From: JACRAV01 sp964571235
GTDB lineage: Bacteria > Zixibacteria > MSB-5A5 > GN15 > FEB-12
Length of the DNA stretch: 64,000 nt
Reading direction: 5' to 3'
Assembly (NCBI GenBank): GCA_964571235.1
Contig: CAZNAI010000005.1
Span: forward strand, 119,072 to 183,071
The translations under genes were made by a program, and so were the position numbers. Within the stretch, counting starts at the first letter, position 1. Each line of letters starts with the position of its first letter. A model generated the notes under the pieces. The model had not been told where the DNA came from. It ran no database searches and was given only the letters and a program-made list of their open reading frames with translations. Below are positions 7,784-18,730 of the stretch, one piece after another.

Positions 7784-8571
7784 GAATCGCGGCTCATATC
7801 GCCTGGTACACGGTCCGCGATCTTGCCCGCAATCGCTGGGGACTCTTGTACGCCACCTTCTTTGTCGTCGTGACGGTCGGACTTTTCTATCTGCAGGCAC
7901 AGTCGGCCAAAGTCGCGGTTAGTTTGATGAGCGTGTGTCTCTTTCTCATCCCCCTTGTTAGCTCACTCTTTGGTACGATCTATTTCTACAATTCTCGCGA
8001 GTTTATTGAGCTTGTCCTCACTCAGCCTGTCGGGCGAAGGATCGTTTTCTTGGGAATGTTTTCCGGTCTGGCCATTGGTCTCGTCGCCGGATTTGTACTG
8101 GGCGTGGGTTTACCCGTTGCAATAATGGGCAACTGGTCAGGTGGTCAATTCTTGTCACTCGGTCTCTTGATCTTTGTCGGTTCATTTTTGACCGTCATAT
8201 TTCTTGCTCTGTCCTTCCTGATGGCAATCATTTTCGATGATCGCGGAAAAGGTCTGGCCGCGGCTTTGGGAGGCTGGCTGTTCACCGCCTTGCTCTATGA
8301 TGGTCTTGTCTTGCTTGCGGCAATGAGTTTCTCCGACTATCCTCTGGAAACGCCGCTATTGATCGCGTCACTGGCCAATCCAATCGACCTTGCCCGTGTC
8401 ACCTTACTTGTCAAAACCGACTGGGCGGCTCTGATGGGCTATACAGGCGCCGTCTTTAATCGATTTTTCGGAACGGGTATGGGTGTATCCGTTGCTATTG
8501 TGTCGTTAGTTGGCTGGACTCTTTGCCCACTCTTTTTTGCTATGCGCAAATTTCGGTTGAAAGATATGTAA
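7780..8571 (+). CDS. nosY: NosY ABC transporter permease
   Basis: A 263-residue ABC-2 type permease with six hydrophobic segments and the amphipathic stretch FYNSREFIELVLTQPVGRR after the second helix, typical of NosY. It pairs with NosF; a NosY dimer holds NosD on its periplasmic side. The gene is joined to nosF by an ATGA overlap and is followed 9 bases later by the oxidase-like gene, so that gene belongs to the same transcript. Confidence 0.93.
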   Translation: MRIAAHIAWYTVRDLARNRWGLLYATFFVVVTVGLFYLQAQSAKVAVSLMSVCLFLIPLVSSLFGTIYFYNSREFIELVLTQPVGRRIVFLGMFSGLAIGLVAGFVLGVGLPVAIMGNWSGGQFLSLGLLIFVGSFLTVIFLALSFLMAIIFDDRGKGLAAALGGWLFTALLYDGLVLLAAMSFSDYPLETPLLIASLANPIDLARVTLLVKTDWAALMGYTGAVFNRFFGTGMGVSVAIVSLVGWTLCPLFFAMRKFRLKDM

Positions 8572-8580
8572 CGGTTGAAT

Positions 8581-10098
8581 ATGTCACTCATACTGTTTCC
8601 CCGTCTCGTCGTTAGGTGGTTGTTCAATTTGAATGCTCGCCAATTGGGCTTTCTCAATTTGATAACAGTGAGCACATTCTTCGTCTGCGGATTAGTTTCT
8701 ATTCTCGCTATTCAATTGGACATGTTCTCGCCAGTCTCCCGGCTACTCAACGCAAGTCTATTCGGGAAGATGCTGACCGAGCACGGCCTGGTGATGGTGT
8801 ATCTGGTGTTAGTTCCGCTTTTTCCGAGCGTCTTTGGATTTCTTGTACTGCCAGCGTCGGTTGGCGCAACCAGTCTTGCGATGCGCAGAACAACTATAGT
8901 TGCATGGCTTCTTCTCGCCTTGGGCGGAATTATCGTAATTGTTGCCGTGTCACTTGGGGCCTACGGCACCGGGATGAAAATGGTTATTCCACCGGATTCT
9001 CATTCTTTGAATTTTTTGGCGTTGCTGGTGGGCCTCGCGATGGTGGCAATTTCTGTTTTGCTCAATAGTATGAGTATCCTGCGTACTATCCTGTCTTCCA
9101 AATATCGATTGGTCAATTTCCGCCAGTTGCCCCTCTTTTCCTGGTATTTCCTGTTGGGATCTGCGATCATGGTTCTTATTGCACCTATTAGAGTCATCTC
9201 GCTCCTTCAACCCATACTGCAACACCTTGTGAACTGGAATTGGGTGACGGCGATCGCTGGCCCTGGAACAATCGGTTATGATCAGGTCGCGTGGTTGTAT
9301 CTTGGCCCTGCCATTTTTGCAATCGGGTTGTTTGCGATCGGGATTGCCTTTGAAGTATTGGCCGGTAATTCTACTCGTCGGTACTCGTCTCGCACGGACT
9401 TGGTTGTAGCTGGTTCAATACTCGCATGTATCAGTATCATCTACCCTATGATGAGTTTCTTGACTGGGCCGGAAATTAATTTTGCGGTATCAGTCGAAGC
9501 ATTTTTCAAACTGTTCACGATCATCCCGGTGTTCTTGATATTCAGGGCGGTTGTCAACCAACTGATGGGCATGGCGCAACCATGGCGGACACCTTTATTG
9601 CTTGTTCTGGCATCATTGGTGTTTGGTTCTATCGCTGGGGCTTTGGGTGCTATCATGGCCCTCCCTTCCCTTGGTCAGATGCTGGGTGGAACCTATTTCT
9701 CAGTGGCCATGATCCACATCGCCGGCGGCGGGTGTGTTGCGATGATAATAACGGCCGGTATTGCCTACTGGTGGAATAGCTGGATCGGTCGGATTCTCCC
9801 TAAGGGACCAGTCGTCGCGACTCTCCTCGGATCGGGAGCCGGACTTGTCTTGACTACTGTACCGATGATATTGCTTGGCACCAAGGGCCTGCCTCGCGCG
9901 ATGCAGGACTACTCGCCATCGTTTGAAACACTCCATTCTATTTCAACGATAGGCAGTTTTGTTGTGGTAGCTTCGCTCGTAGTTGGTGCGATAATTTTAT
10001 TGCAATCTCTCAGAAGGCGCCGTCAAATCGAGCAAAGCAGTCCACAGAGCGGCGAATTTGCTTACGCTTCAATGCGCTCTATATCCGAGGATCGATAG
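8581..10098 (+). CDS. Haem-copper oxidase subunit I homologue lacking the binuclear centre, nos operon
   Basis: A 505-residue protein with twelve predicted membrane helices that aligns along its whole length with cytochrome oxidase subunit I: helix II LTEHGLVMVYLVLVP, the GxGTG...PP loop, QLPLFSWYF before helix V, helix X GTYFSVAMIHIAGGG, and GLPRAMQDYSPSF matching the GMPRRYSDYPDAY hallmark before helix XII. Both low-spin haem ligands are kept (His68, His379). The CuB ligands are gone: the HPEVY site reads GPAIF (242-246), the helix VII His pair is Met290-Met291, and the high-spin haem ligand is Met377. The K-channel lysine and the helix VI glutamate are also lost. It can therefore hardly reduce oxygen, but could carry one haem and move electrons from quinol towards NosZ. 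ATG 8581 is preferred over TTG 8575. Function is inferred. Confidence 0.85.
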   Translation: MSLILFPRLVVRWLFNLNARQLGFLNLITVSTFFVCGLVSILAIQLDMFSPVSRLLNASLFGKMLTEHGLVMVYLVLVPLFPSVFGFLVLPASVGATSLAMRRTTIVAWLLLALGGIIVIVAVSLGAYGTGMKMVIPPDSHSLNFLALLVGLAMVAISVLLNSMSILRTILSSKYRLVNFRQLPLFSWYFLLGSAIMVLIAPIRVISLLQPILQHLVNWNWVTAIAGPGTIGYDQVAWLYLGPAIFAIGLFAIGIAFEVLAGNSTRRYSSRTDLVVAGSILACISIIYPMMSFLTGPEINFAVSVEAFFKLFTIIPVFLIFRAVVNQLMGMAQPWRTPLLLVLASLVFGSIAGALGAIMALPSLGQMLGGTYFSVAMIHIAGGGCVAMIITAGIAYWWNSWIGRILPKGPVVATLLGSGAGLVLTTVPMILLGTKGLPRAMQDYSPSFETLHSISTIGSFVVVASLVVGAIILLQSLRRRRQIEQSSPQSGEFAYASMRSISEDR

Positions 10099-10167
10099 TG
10101 GGAAAAAGGCATAGTTCAAACTGATATGATTCAATGAATGCCAACAACTTTTATTAGGAGTGTTTTT

Positions 10168-10776
10168 ATGAAACCGGTTGAAATATTAAGCAGTGAACAT
10201 CGGGTTATTGAAATTGTCCTCGAATGTCTCGAAAAGATGTCCCAACAGTACCAAAGGAATGGTTCATTCAATATTGACCATGCGAAAGATGCAGTCGACT
10301 TTATCCGAAATTTCGCCGATCGCTGTCATCATGGAAAAGAAGAAGACAATCTCTTTCCGGCATTGGTGAAAAAAGGTATGCCCATCGACGGCGGACCAAT
10401 CGGAGTAATGTTGTTTGAACACACAAAAGGTCGTGAATATGTCGCCGCGATGGCACAAGCACTAAGCGAAGTACCTCAACTTGGCGACAAGGCGAAAAAT
10501 CGCTTTTTCCAATCGGCCAGCCAATACGTAGAGTTGTTAAGAAGCCATATCCACAAAGAGGACCACATCCTTTTCCCGATGGCCAATCAAATCATGAGCG
10601 ATCAGGATCACGCGGCGATGTTGCAACTCTTCGACAAAGTTGAACACGAACATATCGGGGCGGGAGTTCATGAAAAATACCTAAAGCTCGCCCAGTCGCT
10701 GGCCACCGCCTATGGAGTTGACCCTTCCGCCATAGCCAGATCGACAAGTGGTGGCTCATGCGGGTGCCACCATTGA
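10168..10776 (+). CDS. Hemerythrin-like HHE domain protein with Cys-rich tail
   Basis: A 202-residue cytoplasmic protein of the HHE/hemerythrin family. Expected di-iron ligands are seen in order: His11 (SEHRVIE), His54/His55 and Glu58/Glu59 (CHHGKEEDNLFP), His85 (FEHTKGRE) and the HIHKEDHILFP cluster (127-137). The C-terminal tail GGSCGCHH could bind metal. Such proteins bind O2 or NO or take part in Fe-S repair (YtfE-like). It lies 69 bases after the oxidase-like gene in the same direction, so may share the nos transcript and deal with NO, but this is inference. The start at 10168 is chosen because TAGGAG lies 7-12 bases upstream; an ATG at 10138 lacks a ribosome site. Confidence 0.85.
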   Translation: MKPVEILSSEHRVIEIVLECLEKMSQQYQRNGSFNIDHAKDAVDFIRNFADRCHHGKEEDNLFPALVKKGMPIDGGPIGVMLFEHTKGREYVAAMAQALSEVPQLGDKAKNRFFQSASQYVELLRSHIHKEDHILFPMANQIMSDQDHAAMLQLFDKVEHEHIGAGVHEKYLKLAQSLATAYGVDPSAIARSTSGGSCGCHH

Positions 10777-10858
10777 AGAGACGATAATCTCAATAGCTCT
10801 GGTGGCCTTGAGTTGGTTTAGAACTGTAAGGCATGGCCTAACAACAGCTTAAATGTTG

Positions 10859-10932
10859 CGGGGTTGACGAGACTCGAACTCGCGGCCTCCTGCGTGACAG
10901 GCAGGCGTTCTAACCAACTGAACTACAACCCC
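10859..10932 (-). tRNA. tRNA-Asp (GTC)
   Basis: On the minus strand the sequence folds as a cloverleaf: acceptor GGGGTTG pairing with CAACCCC, D-arm AGTTCAGTTGGTTAGAACG, anticodon arm CCTGC-CTGTCAC-GCAGG with anticodon GTC, and T-arm with GTTCGAGTC. The discriminator is G, as expected for aspartate. The 3' CCA is not encoded. Confidence 0.95.
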
Positions 10933-10983
10933 GACTCATTTGTATCTAAGGCACGATCGGCTCGCGCCCACGGTCACTATCTC

Positions 10984-11057
10984 TGGGCGGTACTAGATTC
11001 GAACTAGTGACCCTCTGCGTGTAAGGCAGATGCTCTAACCAGCTGAGCTAACCGCCC
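10984..11057 (-). tRNA. tRNA-Val (TAC)
   Basis: Minus-strand cloverleaf with acceptor GGGCGGT / ACCGCCC, D-arm AGCTCAGCTGGTTAGAGC, anticodon arm TCTGC-CTTACAC-GCAGA (anticodon TAC) and T-arm with GTTCGAATC. The discriminator is A. The 3' CCA is not encoded. It lies about 50 bases upstream of tRNA-Asp in the direction of transcription, so the two are probably one transcript. Confidence 0.95.
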
Positions 11058-11271
11058 AAAATCCAGGTACCGCACAATCGATCCACCCACCGGAGCCGAG
11101 TCGGGCGACTCTTCCGGTTGGGCCTGATAATATACATCCCCCCCGTCAAAAGGCAAGCACCTTCCGATTCCCGCCGGCACCCCACATTTGCTAGAGCGAA
11201 TGCAGTTACGCCACGGCAAAGACACTGATCTGGCAAAATGAAAAAAGGGAGATGGACTGAAACTGAGAGCA

Positions 11272-11532
11272 CTACGCCTTGGGGGCGGATTGATCGGCCG
11301 TCGAGCCGTTGTCCGGCTGACCCTTGACCAAAATAGCGATCGGAATAAGTGCGCAGTAGGCTACTACCAGAAGAATCGGCGCCAGCGTAATGTCGCCGGA
11401 ACCGAGCAAAACAAACCCGATGATCATAACGGCCAGCGCAACACCGAACCAGATGTAGTTCTTCTTGCCAAACGGCCACTTGACCGATTCGGGGGCGCTT
11501 GCCACAACTTTCTTTTTTGCTGGTACTGCCAT
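11272..11532 (-). CDS. Small two-helix membrane protein, DUF3098-like
   Basis: An 86-residue protein: a basic N-terminus (VPAKKKVV), a Trp-Pro-Phe-Gly-Lys-Lys-Asn-Tyr motif, two membrane segments (about 33-52 and 58-77) separated by a short LGSGDIT turn, and a hydrophilic tail. This resembles the DUF3098 family found in Bacteroidetes and relatives; its function is unknown. I chose the ATG at 11532 because family members begin with a short Lys-rich segment; an ATG at 11562 is possible, and neither has a strong ribosome site. It lies just downstream of the O-antigen ligase-like gene. Confidence 0.7.
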   Translation of the reverse strand: MAVPAKKKVVASAPESVKWPFGKKNYIWFGVALAVMIIGFVLLGSGDITLAPILLVVAYCALIPIAILVKGQPDNGSTADQSAPKA

Positions 11533-11576
11533 ACTGGGCGGTAAGATACCTCGTTTGAACATCAAGTCAAGCGGTT

Positions 11577-12836
11577 CTAATCCGTGCCAAGGGAGGCTGT
11601 TTTCCGCGACGCACGGTAAGCCGCGATCCCTGCCCCCCAGACAAACATGAGCAATTGGCGGGTAGTGGAATGACCGAAGGGAATATCAAACATCGAAGTC
11701 ACAAAAAAACAGGTCGAGCCCAAAATTGCACCGAGAGCAAGGCGTCGGCCATCATCGGAGCCACCCTTATTGCTGTATGCACGCCAACTAGGCCAGATGA
11801 TGCTTGCCCAAGTCAGCAGAAAGAAAATCAGTTCGGGGAATCCTGACTGCGCCGCGTACATCAAGAAGTCATTGTGCGCATGTCCCTGCGCCACAAATCC
11901 GGCCGGCTCGGTCGGAAGTACCGCATTGTATCCGTTTTCAAAATTCCCTGGCCCGACACCAAAGATCGGATTGTCGTTTGCAACCTTATACGATTGAGTC
12001 CAGATGAAGAGTCGACCCTGATCGTGTAGCATTGACAGTTCCTTTTTCCACAATTCACCCGCGCGGGCAAAGACGCCGGAGACCAGGCCGACGATAACGA
12101 CAGTCGCCACCGACACTGCAAAAATCGTGACCACTCTTTTCGATCTGACCAGAACCACAAGTACCAACAGCGTGGTCATGACCGCCACGGTCGGGCCACG
12201 TTCAGCCGACAGTACAGCCGCGATTGTGGCCAGCAGTCCTGCCACAAGTGATATGAGTGACGATCGGTCATTACTTTCTTTTGATCCCAAAAGACCGTAA
12301 CCAATCAGAAACATCGCCGCGACAGCGAAGTAGATTCCAAATGTCACCGAGCCGGAGAAATTCCCAACTATCCAATATCCGAATGCATGTTGTTCAAGTT
12401 GTAGCCCCGGCTTTAGGAAATGCCACCCCCAGAAAAACTGCCCGATCGAATAGAGCGACATCAGTCCCACTCCGTAGGAAAACACCGACACCATGTGGCG
12501 AGACCAATTCTCATCTTTGAGTGAATAGACCACAACTGGCACGAGGGCGAAAATCCATTCGTGGCGCATCGCGCGAAGTGCGGCGCTATCTATTCCCGTA
12601 ATCAGCGCAGAGATAATCATCCAACCAACAAACAGAGATACCGTCAGATAAAACCATTTCAAGTGAGCGAAGTTGAATGATCGGCGAAATGAAATCGACG
12701 ACACTACAAAAACAATAGCGGCCGCTCCGCCGAAAATCGAACCGGCGGTGCCCGAAACCGAAGATGAAAATAGAAAGATTGTTACGAGTGCGAAAAGTAT
12801 GCGATCAGAGATGACAGACAGCTCAACTATGCGCAC
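11577..12836 (-). CDS. O-antigen ligase/polymerase-like (Wzy_C) membrane protein
   Basis: A 419-residue polytopic protein with about ten to twelve membrane segments and a large periplasmic loop. The family signature is clear: SAERGPTVAV, then DQGRLFIWTQSYKVANDNP, IFGVGPGNFENGY and GHAHNDFLMYAAQSGFPEL, with the conserved Arg and His used by WaaL-type ligases and Wzy polymerases for transfer of lipid-linked glycans. Whether it ligates or polymerises cannot be told. The GTG start overlaps the preceding isomerase gene by 10 bases and is preceded by GAGAGAG. The four genes from GGGP synthase to the DUF3098-like gene form an operon. Confidence 0.85.
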   Translation of the reverse strand: MRIVELSVISDRILFALVTIFLFSSSVSGTAGSIFGGAAAIVFVVSSISFRRSFNFAHLKWFYLTVSLFVGWMIISALITGIDSAALRAMRHEWIFALVPVVVYSLKDENWSRHMVSVFSYGVGLMSLYSIGQFFWGWHFLKPGLQLEQHAFGYWIVGNFSGSVTFGIYFAVAAMFLIGYGLLGSKESNDRSSLISLVAGLLATIAAVLSAERGPTVAVMTTLLVLVVLVRSKRVVTIFAVSVATVVIVGLVSGVFARAGELWKKELSMLHDQGRLFIWTQSYKVANDNPIFGVGPGNFENGYNAVLPTEPAGFVAQGHAHNDFLMYAAQSGFPELIFFLLTWASIIWPSWRAYSNKGGSDDGRRLALGAILGSTCFFVTSMFDIPFGHSTTRQLLMFVWGAGIAAYRASRKTASLGTD

Positions 12837-13417
12837 AGGTCTCTCTCGATGAACTCAACCAGCACATCAAGAATATACAGTTGATCCTCGCGAATCCGCT
12901 GACGTCCCCCGTGCGGAATGACCAACGGTCGGTCGACAATCGCTTGAAGTTTCCCACCAGTCCCACCGATGAGCGCCGCCGAAATCACTCCTTTTTCGCG
13001 GGCAGTTTGCGCCGCCCTCACCAGATTGGGCGGATTGCCGGTGGTCGAAAGCGCCAGAAACATATCGCCCTTTTGGCCGAGTCCCTCAATTTGCCGCGCA
13101 AATATCCACTCGTATCCGAACTGATCGGCCGCGGCGGTGATCATCGCGGCATCGGCCGATAAATTGAGCGCCGGTAGGGACTGTCGATTCCTTGTCGCTG
13201 ACACCCGATTGACCAGTTCACCAACAAAGAGCGACCCAAGAGCGGCCAGCCCACCGTTTCCCGCTACCAGCAATTTTCCTCCCGAACCGATCACAGCCGC
13301 AACCTGATCGGAAAGATCAAGGATCTGCTGACCCAAATGTTCAAACAAAGCATGGCGCGACAGAACTGTCTCGTCGGTCAGCTTTTTCAGTTGGATCAAT
13401 TTTTCGTTCTTAGTCAT
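12827..13417 (-). CDS. SIS-domain sugar-phosphate isomerase, GmhA-like
   Basis: A 196-residue SIS-domain protein resembling sedoheptulose-7-phosphate isomerase. The N-terminal helix is followed by the substrate loop LLVAGNGGLAALGSLFVGEL and the second SIS motif LALSTTGNPPNLVRA, then LIGGTGGKL. GmhA makes D-glycero-heptose-7-phosphate for lipopolysaccharide core, which fits the neighbouring ligase-like gene. The usual GNGGSA motif reads GNGGLA, so a different sugar phosphate is possible. The gene is joined by overlaps to both neighbours (ATGA with GGGP synthase, 10 bases with the ligase-like gene). Confidence 0.8.
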   Translation of the reverse strand: MTKNEKLIQLKKLTDETVLSRHALFEHLGQQILDLSDQVAAVIGSGGKLLVAGNGGLAALGSLFVGELVNRVSATRNRQSLPALNLSADAAMITAAADQFGYEWIFARQIEGLGQKGDMFLALSTTGNPPNLVRAAQTAREKGVISAALIGGTGGKLQAIVDRPLVIPHGGRQRIREDQLYILDVLVEFIERDLCA

Positions 13418-14175
13418 ACCGGTATCGGTTCTTTTGCGTGGACTGCGGTGGTCATTTCGCGAAGCAGGTTGGCGTCAAAGTTGTTTTCAATCCGCGTACC
13501 TACCACCACTCCCGCCGCGCCGGCTGAAATTCTTTCGGCGCAGGATTCAGGCGTTCGCAATCCGCCGCCAGCTACCACCGGAATATCGACATATTCGACA
13601 ACCGCCTTGATCATCTCTGTCGGCACTGCGCTCTGAGCACCGGAACCCGCCTCAAGATAGATCAACTTCATTCCCAAATATTGCGCCGCCAGTGCGTGCG
13701 CGCGGGCGATATCATTCTTGTGCCGGGGAATCGGAAGCGTGCCCGATACAAACTGCACCGACGTGAGCGCCCCCGAGTCGATCAACATATACCCTGTCGG
13801 GATTACCTCAAGTCCGGCATGTTTGATCAGGGGCGCCGCTTTGACCTGTTCGTCGATCAGATAATTCGGATTGCGCCCGGAGACCAGCGAGGTGAACAAG
13901 ACAGCGTCGGCGTGGCGCGACACCTGAGTGGCCGATCCGGGAAAGATGATCACGGGCACCGACGCACATTTTCTCGTCAGTTCAACTGATTCGTTGTAGT
14001 GTGGTGAAACGATGGTTGACCCGCCGACCAAGAGAACATCGACTCCGTATTCGCGGGCGCTTTCGGCCAGTGCGAGATTATGTTTTCGTTCCGGCCGGTC
14101 AGGATCGAGCAGAAGAAAAAACAGCCCGCCCCGGCGGCGCTGGGTTTCTAATAGATGTTTGTATACGCCGGACAT
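13414..14175 (-). CDS. Geranylgeranylglyceryl phosphate synthase
   Basis: A 253-residue TIM-barrel prenyltransferase of the PcrB/GGGPS family. Recognisable elements are FLLLDPDRPERK near the N-terminus, LLVGGSTIVSP, VIIFPGSATQVS, the diagnostic IYLEAGSGA, and the phosphate-binding loops VVAGGGLRTPE and GAAGVVVGTRIE. The enzyme joins a long prenyl diphosphate to sn-glycerol-1-phosphate, the first step of archaeal ether lipids; group II members also occur in Bacteroidetes and other FCB bacteria. No glycerol-1-phosphate dehydrogenase or DGGGP synthase is in this window. The gene heads an operon with the SIS isomerase and the ligase-like protein. Confidence 0.88.
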   Translation of the reverse strand: MSGVYKHLLETQRRRGGLFFLLLDPDRPERKHNLALAESAREYGVDVLLVGGSTIVSPHYNESVELTRKCASVPVIIFPGSATQVSRHADAVLFTSLVSGRNPNYLIDEQVKAAPLIKHAGLEVIPTGYMLIDSGALTSVQFVSGTLPIPRHKNDIARAHALAAQYLGMKLIYLEAGSGAQSAVPTEMIKAVVEYVDIPVVAGGGLRTPESCAERISAGAAGVVVGTRIENNFDANLLREMTTAVHAKEPIPV

Positions 14176-14195
14176 ATTACGCGTTTCCCTCGATC

Positions 14196-14288
14196 GTCAT
14201 TGCGAGTCCCCCTGGGGGACAAAGCAATCTCGCCTCCGGCTCTCGATCAACGGGCAAAGCGAGATTGCTTCGCTCCGCTCGCAATGAC
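14196..14288. repeat. Intergenic palindromic repeat of the GTCATTGCGAG type
   Basis: A 93-bp imperfect inverted repeat fills most of the gap between alaS and the GGGP synthase gene. Outer arms GTCATTGCGAG (14196-14206) and CTCGCAATGAC (14278-14288) are perfect; inner arms AAGCAATCTCGC (14222-14233) and GCGAGATTGCTT (14259-14270) are also perfect. Elements with these arms are widely dispersed between genes in many bacterial genomes. Since alaS points into it, it may also end alaS transcripts. Confidence 0.85.
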
Positions 14289-14318
14289 AGCGATTGGGCA
14301 TGCGCAATTGTTGGGCCC

Positions 14319-16943
<2,625 letters not shown>

Positions 16944-16944
16944 G

Positions 16945-17604
16945 TCAGTCGTTCGTTTCGTGTTCTTTCAGGAGCTTTTCAAAGGCGGCTTTGGCCGCGC
17001 TATACCCGATTCCTCGGCGCGAGAGGTAAGTATAGGCCCTGCGACGAATCGTTTCAACCTCTATCTGTCGTGATGAAAACAGCACGCGCTTCCGCCGCGA
17101 CAGCGCCTCGTACGCCAGATCATTTTCGCTGTGATCGGCAAGGAGCATATCAACGACTGCCTGAGCCGTGTCCCGGTCGATCAACTTGCGCCGAAGTAGC
17201 GCGACCAGATAATTCTTCCCCGCCGGTTTTCGTTCGAGCGCCGCGCGTGCCAGTGATGTGGCGACTTGCGTGTCATCGAGCAAACCGCGCGTGCGATATT
17301 TTTTAATGATCGCGCTGATCTGTACTTCGGCGTGCTCTTTGCGTTTGAGTTTTGCCCGCAGTTCGCCAATTGAATGCGGGCGAAGGGCGAGTAGCCGCGC
17401 CGTTTCTCGGTCACACGCACCCTCAGCCGCCTCGCGCCGAAGATCAGCCGCCTGCGCCAAGGTGATCACGATCCCTTCTTTGAGCCTATGTTTGGCTACG
17501 ACAATGCCCTCGACGAAGAACGGCTCGTCGGAATCTGACAGCGTGATCCGGTACCCGCCCCCCGATCCGGTCAGGCGAACTATTTTTATGGTCGAATCAG
17601 CCAT
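16945..17604 (-). CDS. recX: RecX regulatory protein
   Basis: A 219-residue RecX-type modulator of RecA. The repeated three-helix RecX motifs are recognisable: ARLLALRPHSIGELRAKLKRK, the block IIKKYRTRGLLDDTQVATSLAR, and KNYLVALLRRKLIDRDTAQAVV, followed by a third set near RRRAYTYLSRRGIGYSAAKAA. RecX inhibits or tunes RecA filaments during recombination. It has an N-terminal beta extension of about 60 residues. The ATG at 17604 is used; a TTG one codon earlier is unlikely. recA itself is not in this window. Confidence 0.85.
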   Translation of the reverse strand: MADSTIKIVRLTGSGGGYRITLSDSDEPFFVEGIVVAKHRLKEGIVITLAQAADLRREAAEGACDRETARLLALRPHSIGELRAKLKRKEHAEVQISAIIKKYRTRGLLDDTQVATSLARAALERKPAGKNYLVALLRRKLIDRDTAQAVVDMLLADHSENDLAYEALSRRKRVLFSSRQIEVETIRRRAYTYLSRRGIGYSAAKAAFEKLLKEHETND

Positions 17605-17664
17605 CAAAGGTGTCCCTCAGAGTATGCCATCGTCCTCAATCCTCCGCTCAAGTGAGAATTTCAG

Positions 17665-17694
17665 TTGACTTGTCCAGATACGCAAGTGTATGTT
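17665..17694 (+). promoter_or_regulatory. Candidate sigma-70 promoter for the DUF4388 operon
   Basis: TTGACT (17665-17670) and TATGTT (17689-17694) are separated by 18 bases and lie about 145 bases before the first gene of the operon. The match is by eye; the long leader that follows shows no clear structured element. Confidence 0.4.
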
Positions 17695-17836
17695 ACGATC
17701 GAAATCCATAGTGGTAACCCTTTAGACGGTACCGGGTTGAAGGCGCTCAACAAATGCGAGCACGCCAACCCTATGGAAGATAACAAGATTGGGACCGTCG
17801 CCAACTGCATAAGACACTCGCATACGCAGGCAAGAT

Positions 17837-18730
17837 ATGGAACTCGATCTACAGGGCAATATCGAAAAGTTCACGCTGGCTGAAATTTTCCAGCTAATCG
17901 CCGCCGGCCGTAAATCCGGAACGCTTGGGATTCAGCGCGACGACTCGATCGTGATGATCTATTTCGACCGAGGCGAAATCATTTACGGTTATGGCCCGCG
18001 CCAGACTTTTCATCTGGGACAACTTCTCAAAGAGCGCGGCAAGCTCGACGCCAAACAACTCGACGAAGCGGTGCAGACACAGGCCCGCACCGACAATTCA
18101 CGTCGCCTTGGTGAAATCCTGATCGAGAAACGATTCATCGACCGGGCTGATCTTCAGTCGGTCGTGCAGGAACAGGTCAGCGAATTATTGTATTCGTTGT
18201 TGTCCTGGCAGACCGGGTCGTTCAAGTTTTACGAGAACCAATATCCCACCGACGAAGAAATCACTGTTCGCTTGTCGGTCGAGAATGTCATCCTCGAAGG
18301 ACTCCGTCGGCTCGACGAAGCCAACTGGATTGCGGAAACACTTCCCAATCTTGATACGGTTTACACTCTTTCGGCCGCTCAGGGCGGACGCAACCGGGCG
18401 GTGACGCTCGAGGCAAACGAGTGGAACACTATGGCGTTGATCGACGGCCACCGGACTCTCAATCAGGTTTGTGCGGCGAGTCAGATAACCCGCGAAGAGA
18501 CACTTCGTGTCTTGGCCAAGCTCAAATTGGCCGGGATCATCACGCCCACCGAGCGCAAAGCGGTCACAATAACCGAACCGGCCAAATCGGCAACGCCAAG
18601 TCGGACGGAAGATATTGAATCGGCGGTCACGCATTTATCGCAACTCTTCGAAGATTATCTCTCGGCGAAAACTACTACTCGACCGGCGACGCGAACCATC
18701 ACGACTACTGTCCTGGGAGAGCCGCGTTGA
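17837..18730 (+). CDS. DUF4388 (PATAN-like) protein
   Basis: A 297-residue protein opening with a DUF4388 domain (residues about 1-100: LQGNIEKFTLAEIFQLIAAG, then SGTLGIQRDDSIVMIYFDRGEIIYG), which occurs in gliding, signalling and response-regulator systems. Residues about 120-150 (QEQVSELLYSLLSWQTGSFKFYEN) complete the domain. A winged-helix-like segment follows (LIDGHRTLNQVCAASQITREETLRVLAKL, about 198-235), then a low-complexity Thr-rich linker. The partner and signal are unknown. The gene starts a four-gene unit and overlaps the next gene by 4 bases. Confidence 0.75.
   Translation: MELDLQGNIEKFTLAEIFQLIAAGRKSGTLGIQRDDSIVMIYFDRGEIIYGYGPRQTFHLGQLLKERGKLDAKQLDEAVQTQARTDNSRRLGEILIEKRFIDRADLQSVVQEQVSELLYSLLSWQTGSFKFYENQYPTDEEITVRLSVENVILEGLRRLDEANWIAETLPNLDTVYTLSAAQGGRNRAVTLEANEWNTMALIDGHRTLNQVCAASQITREETLRVLAKLKLAGIITPTERKAVTITEPAKSATPSRTEDIESAVTHLSQLFEDYLSAKTTTRPATRTITTTVLGEPR

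Noticed and set aside
8581..10098. Working terminal oxidase or NO reductase subunit
   Set aside because: All metal ligands of the catalytic site are replaced and no subunit II, III or NorC-like gene is adjacent.
10777..10858. Terminator after the hemerythrin-like gene
   Set aside because: No stable stem followed by a T-run is visible.
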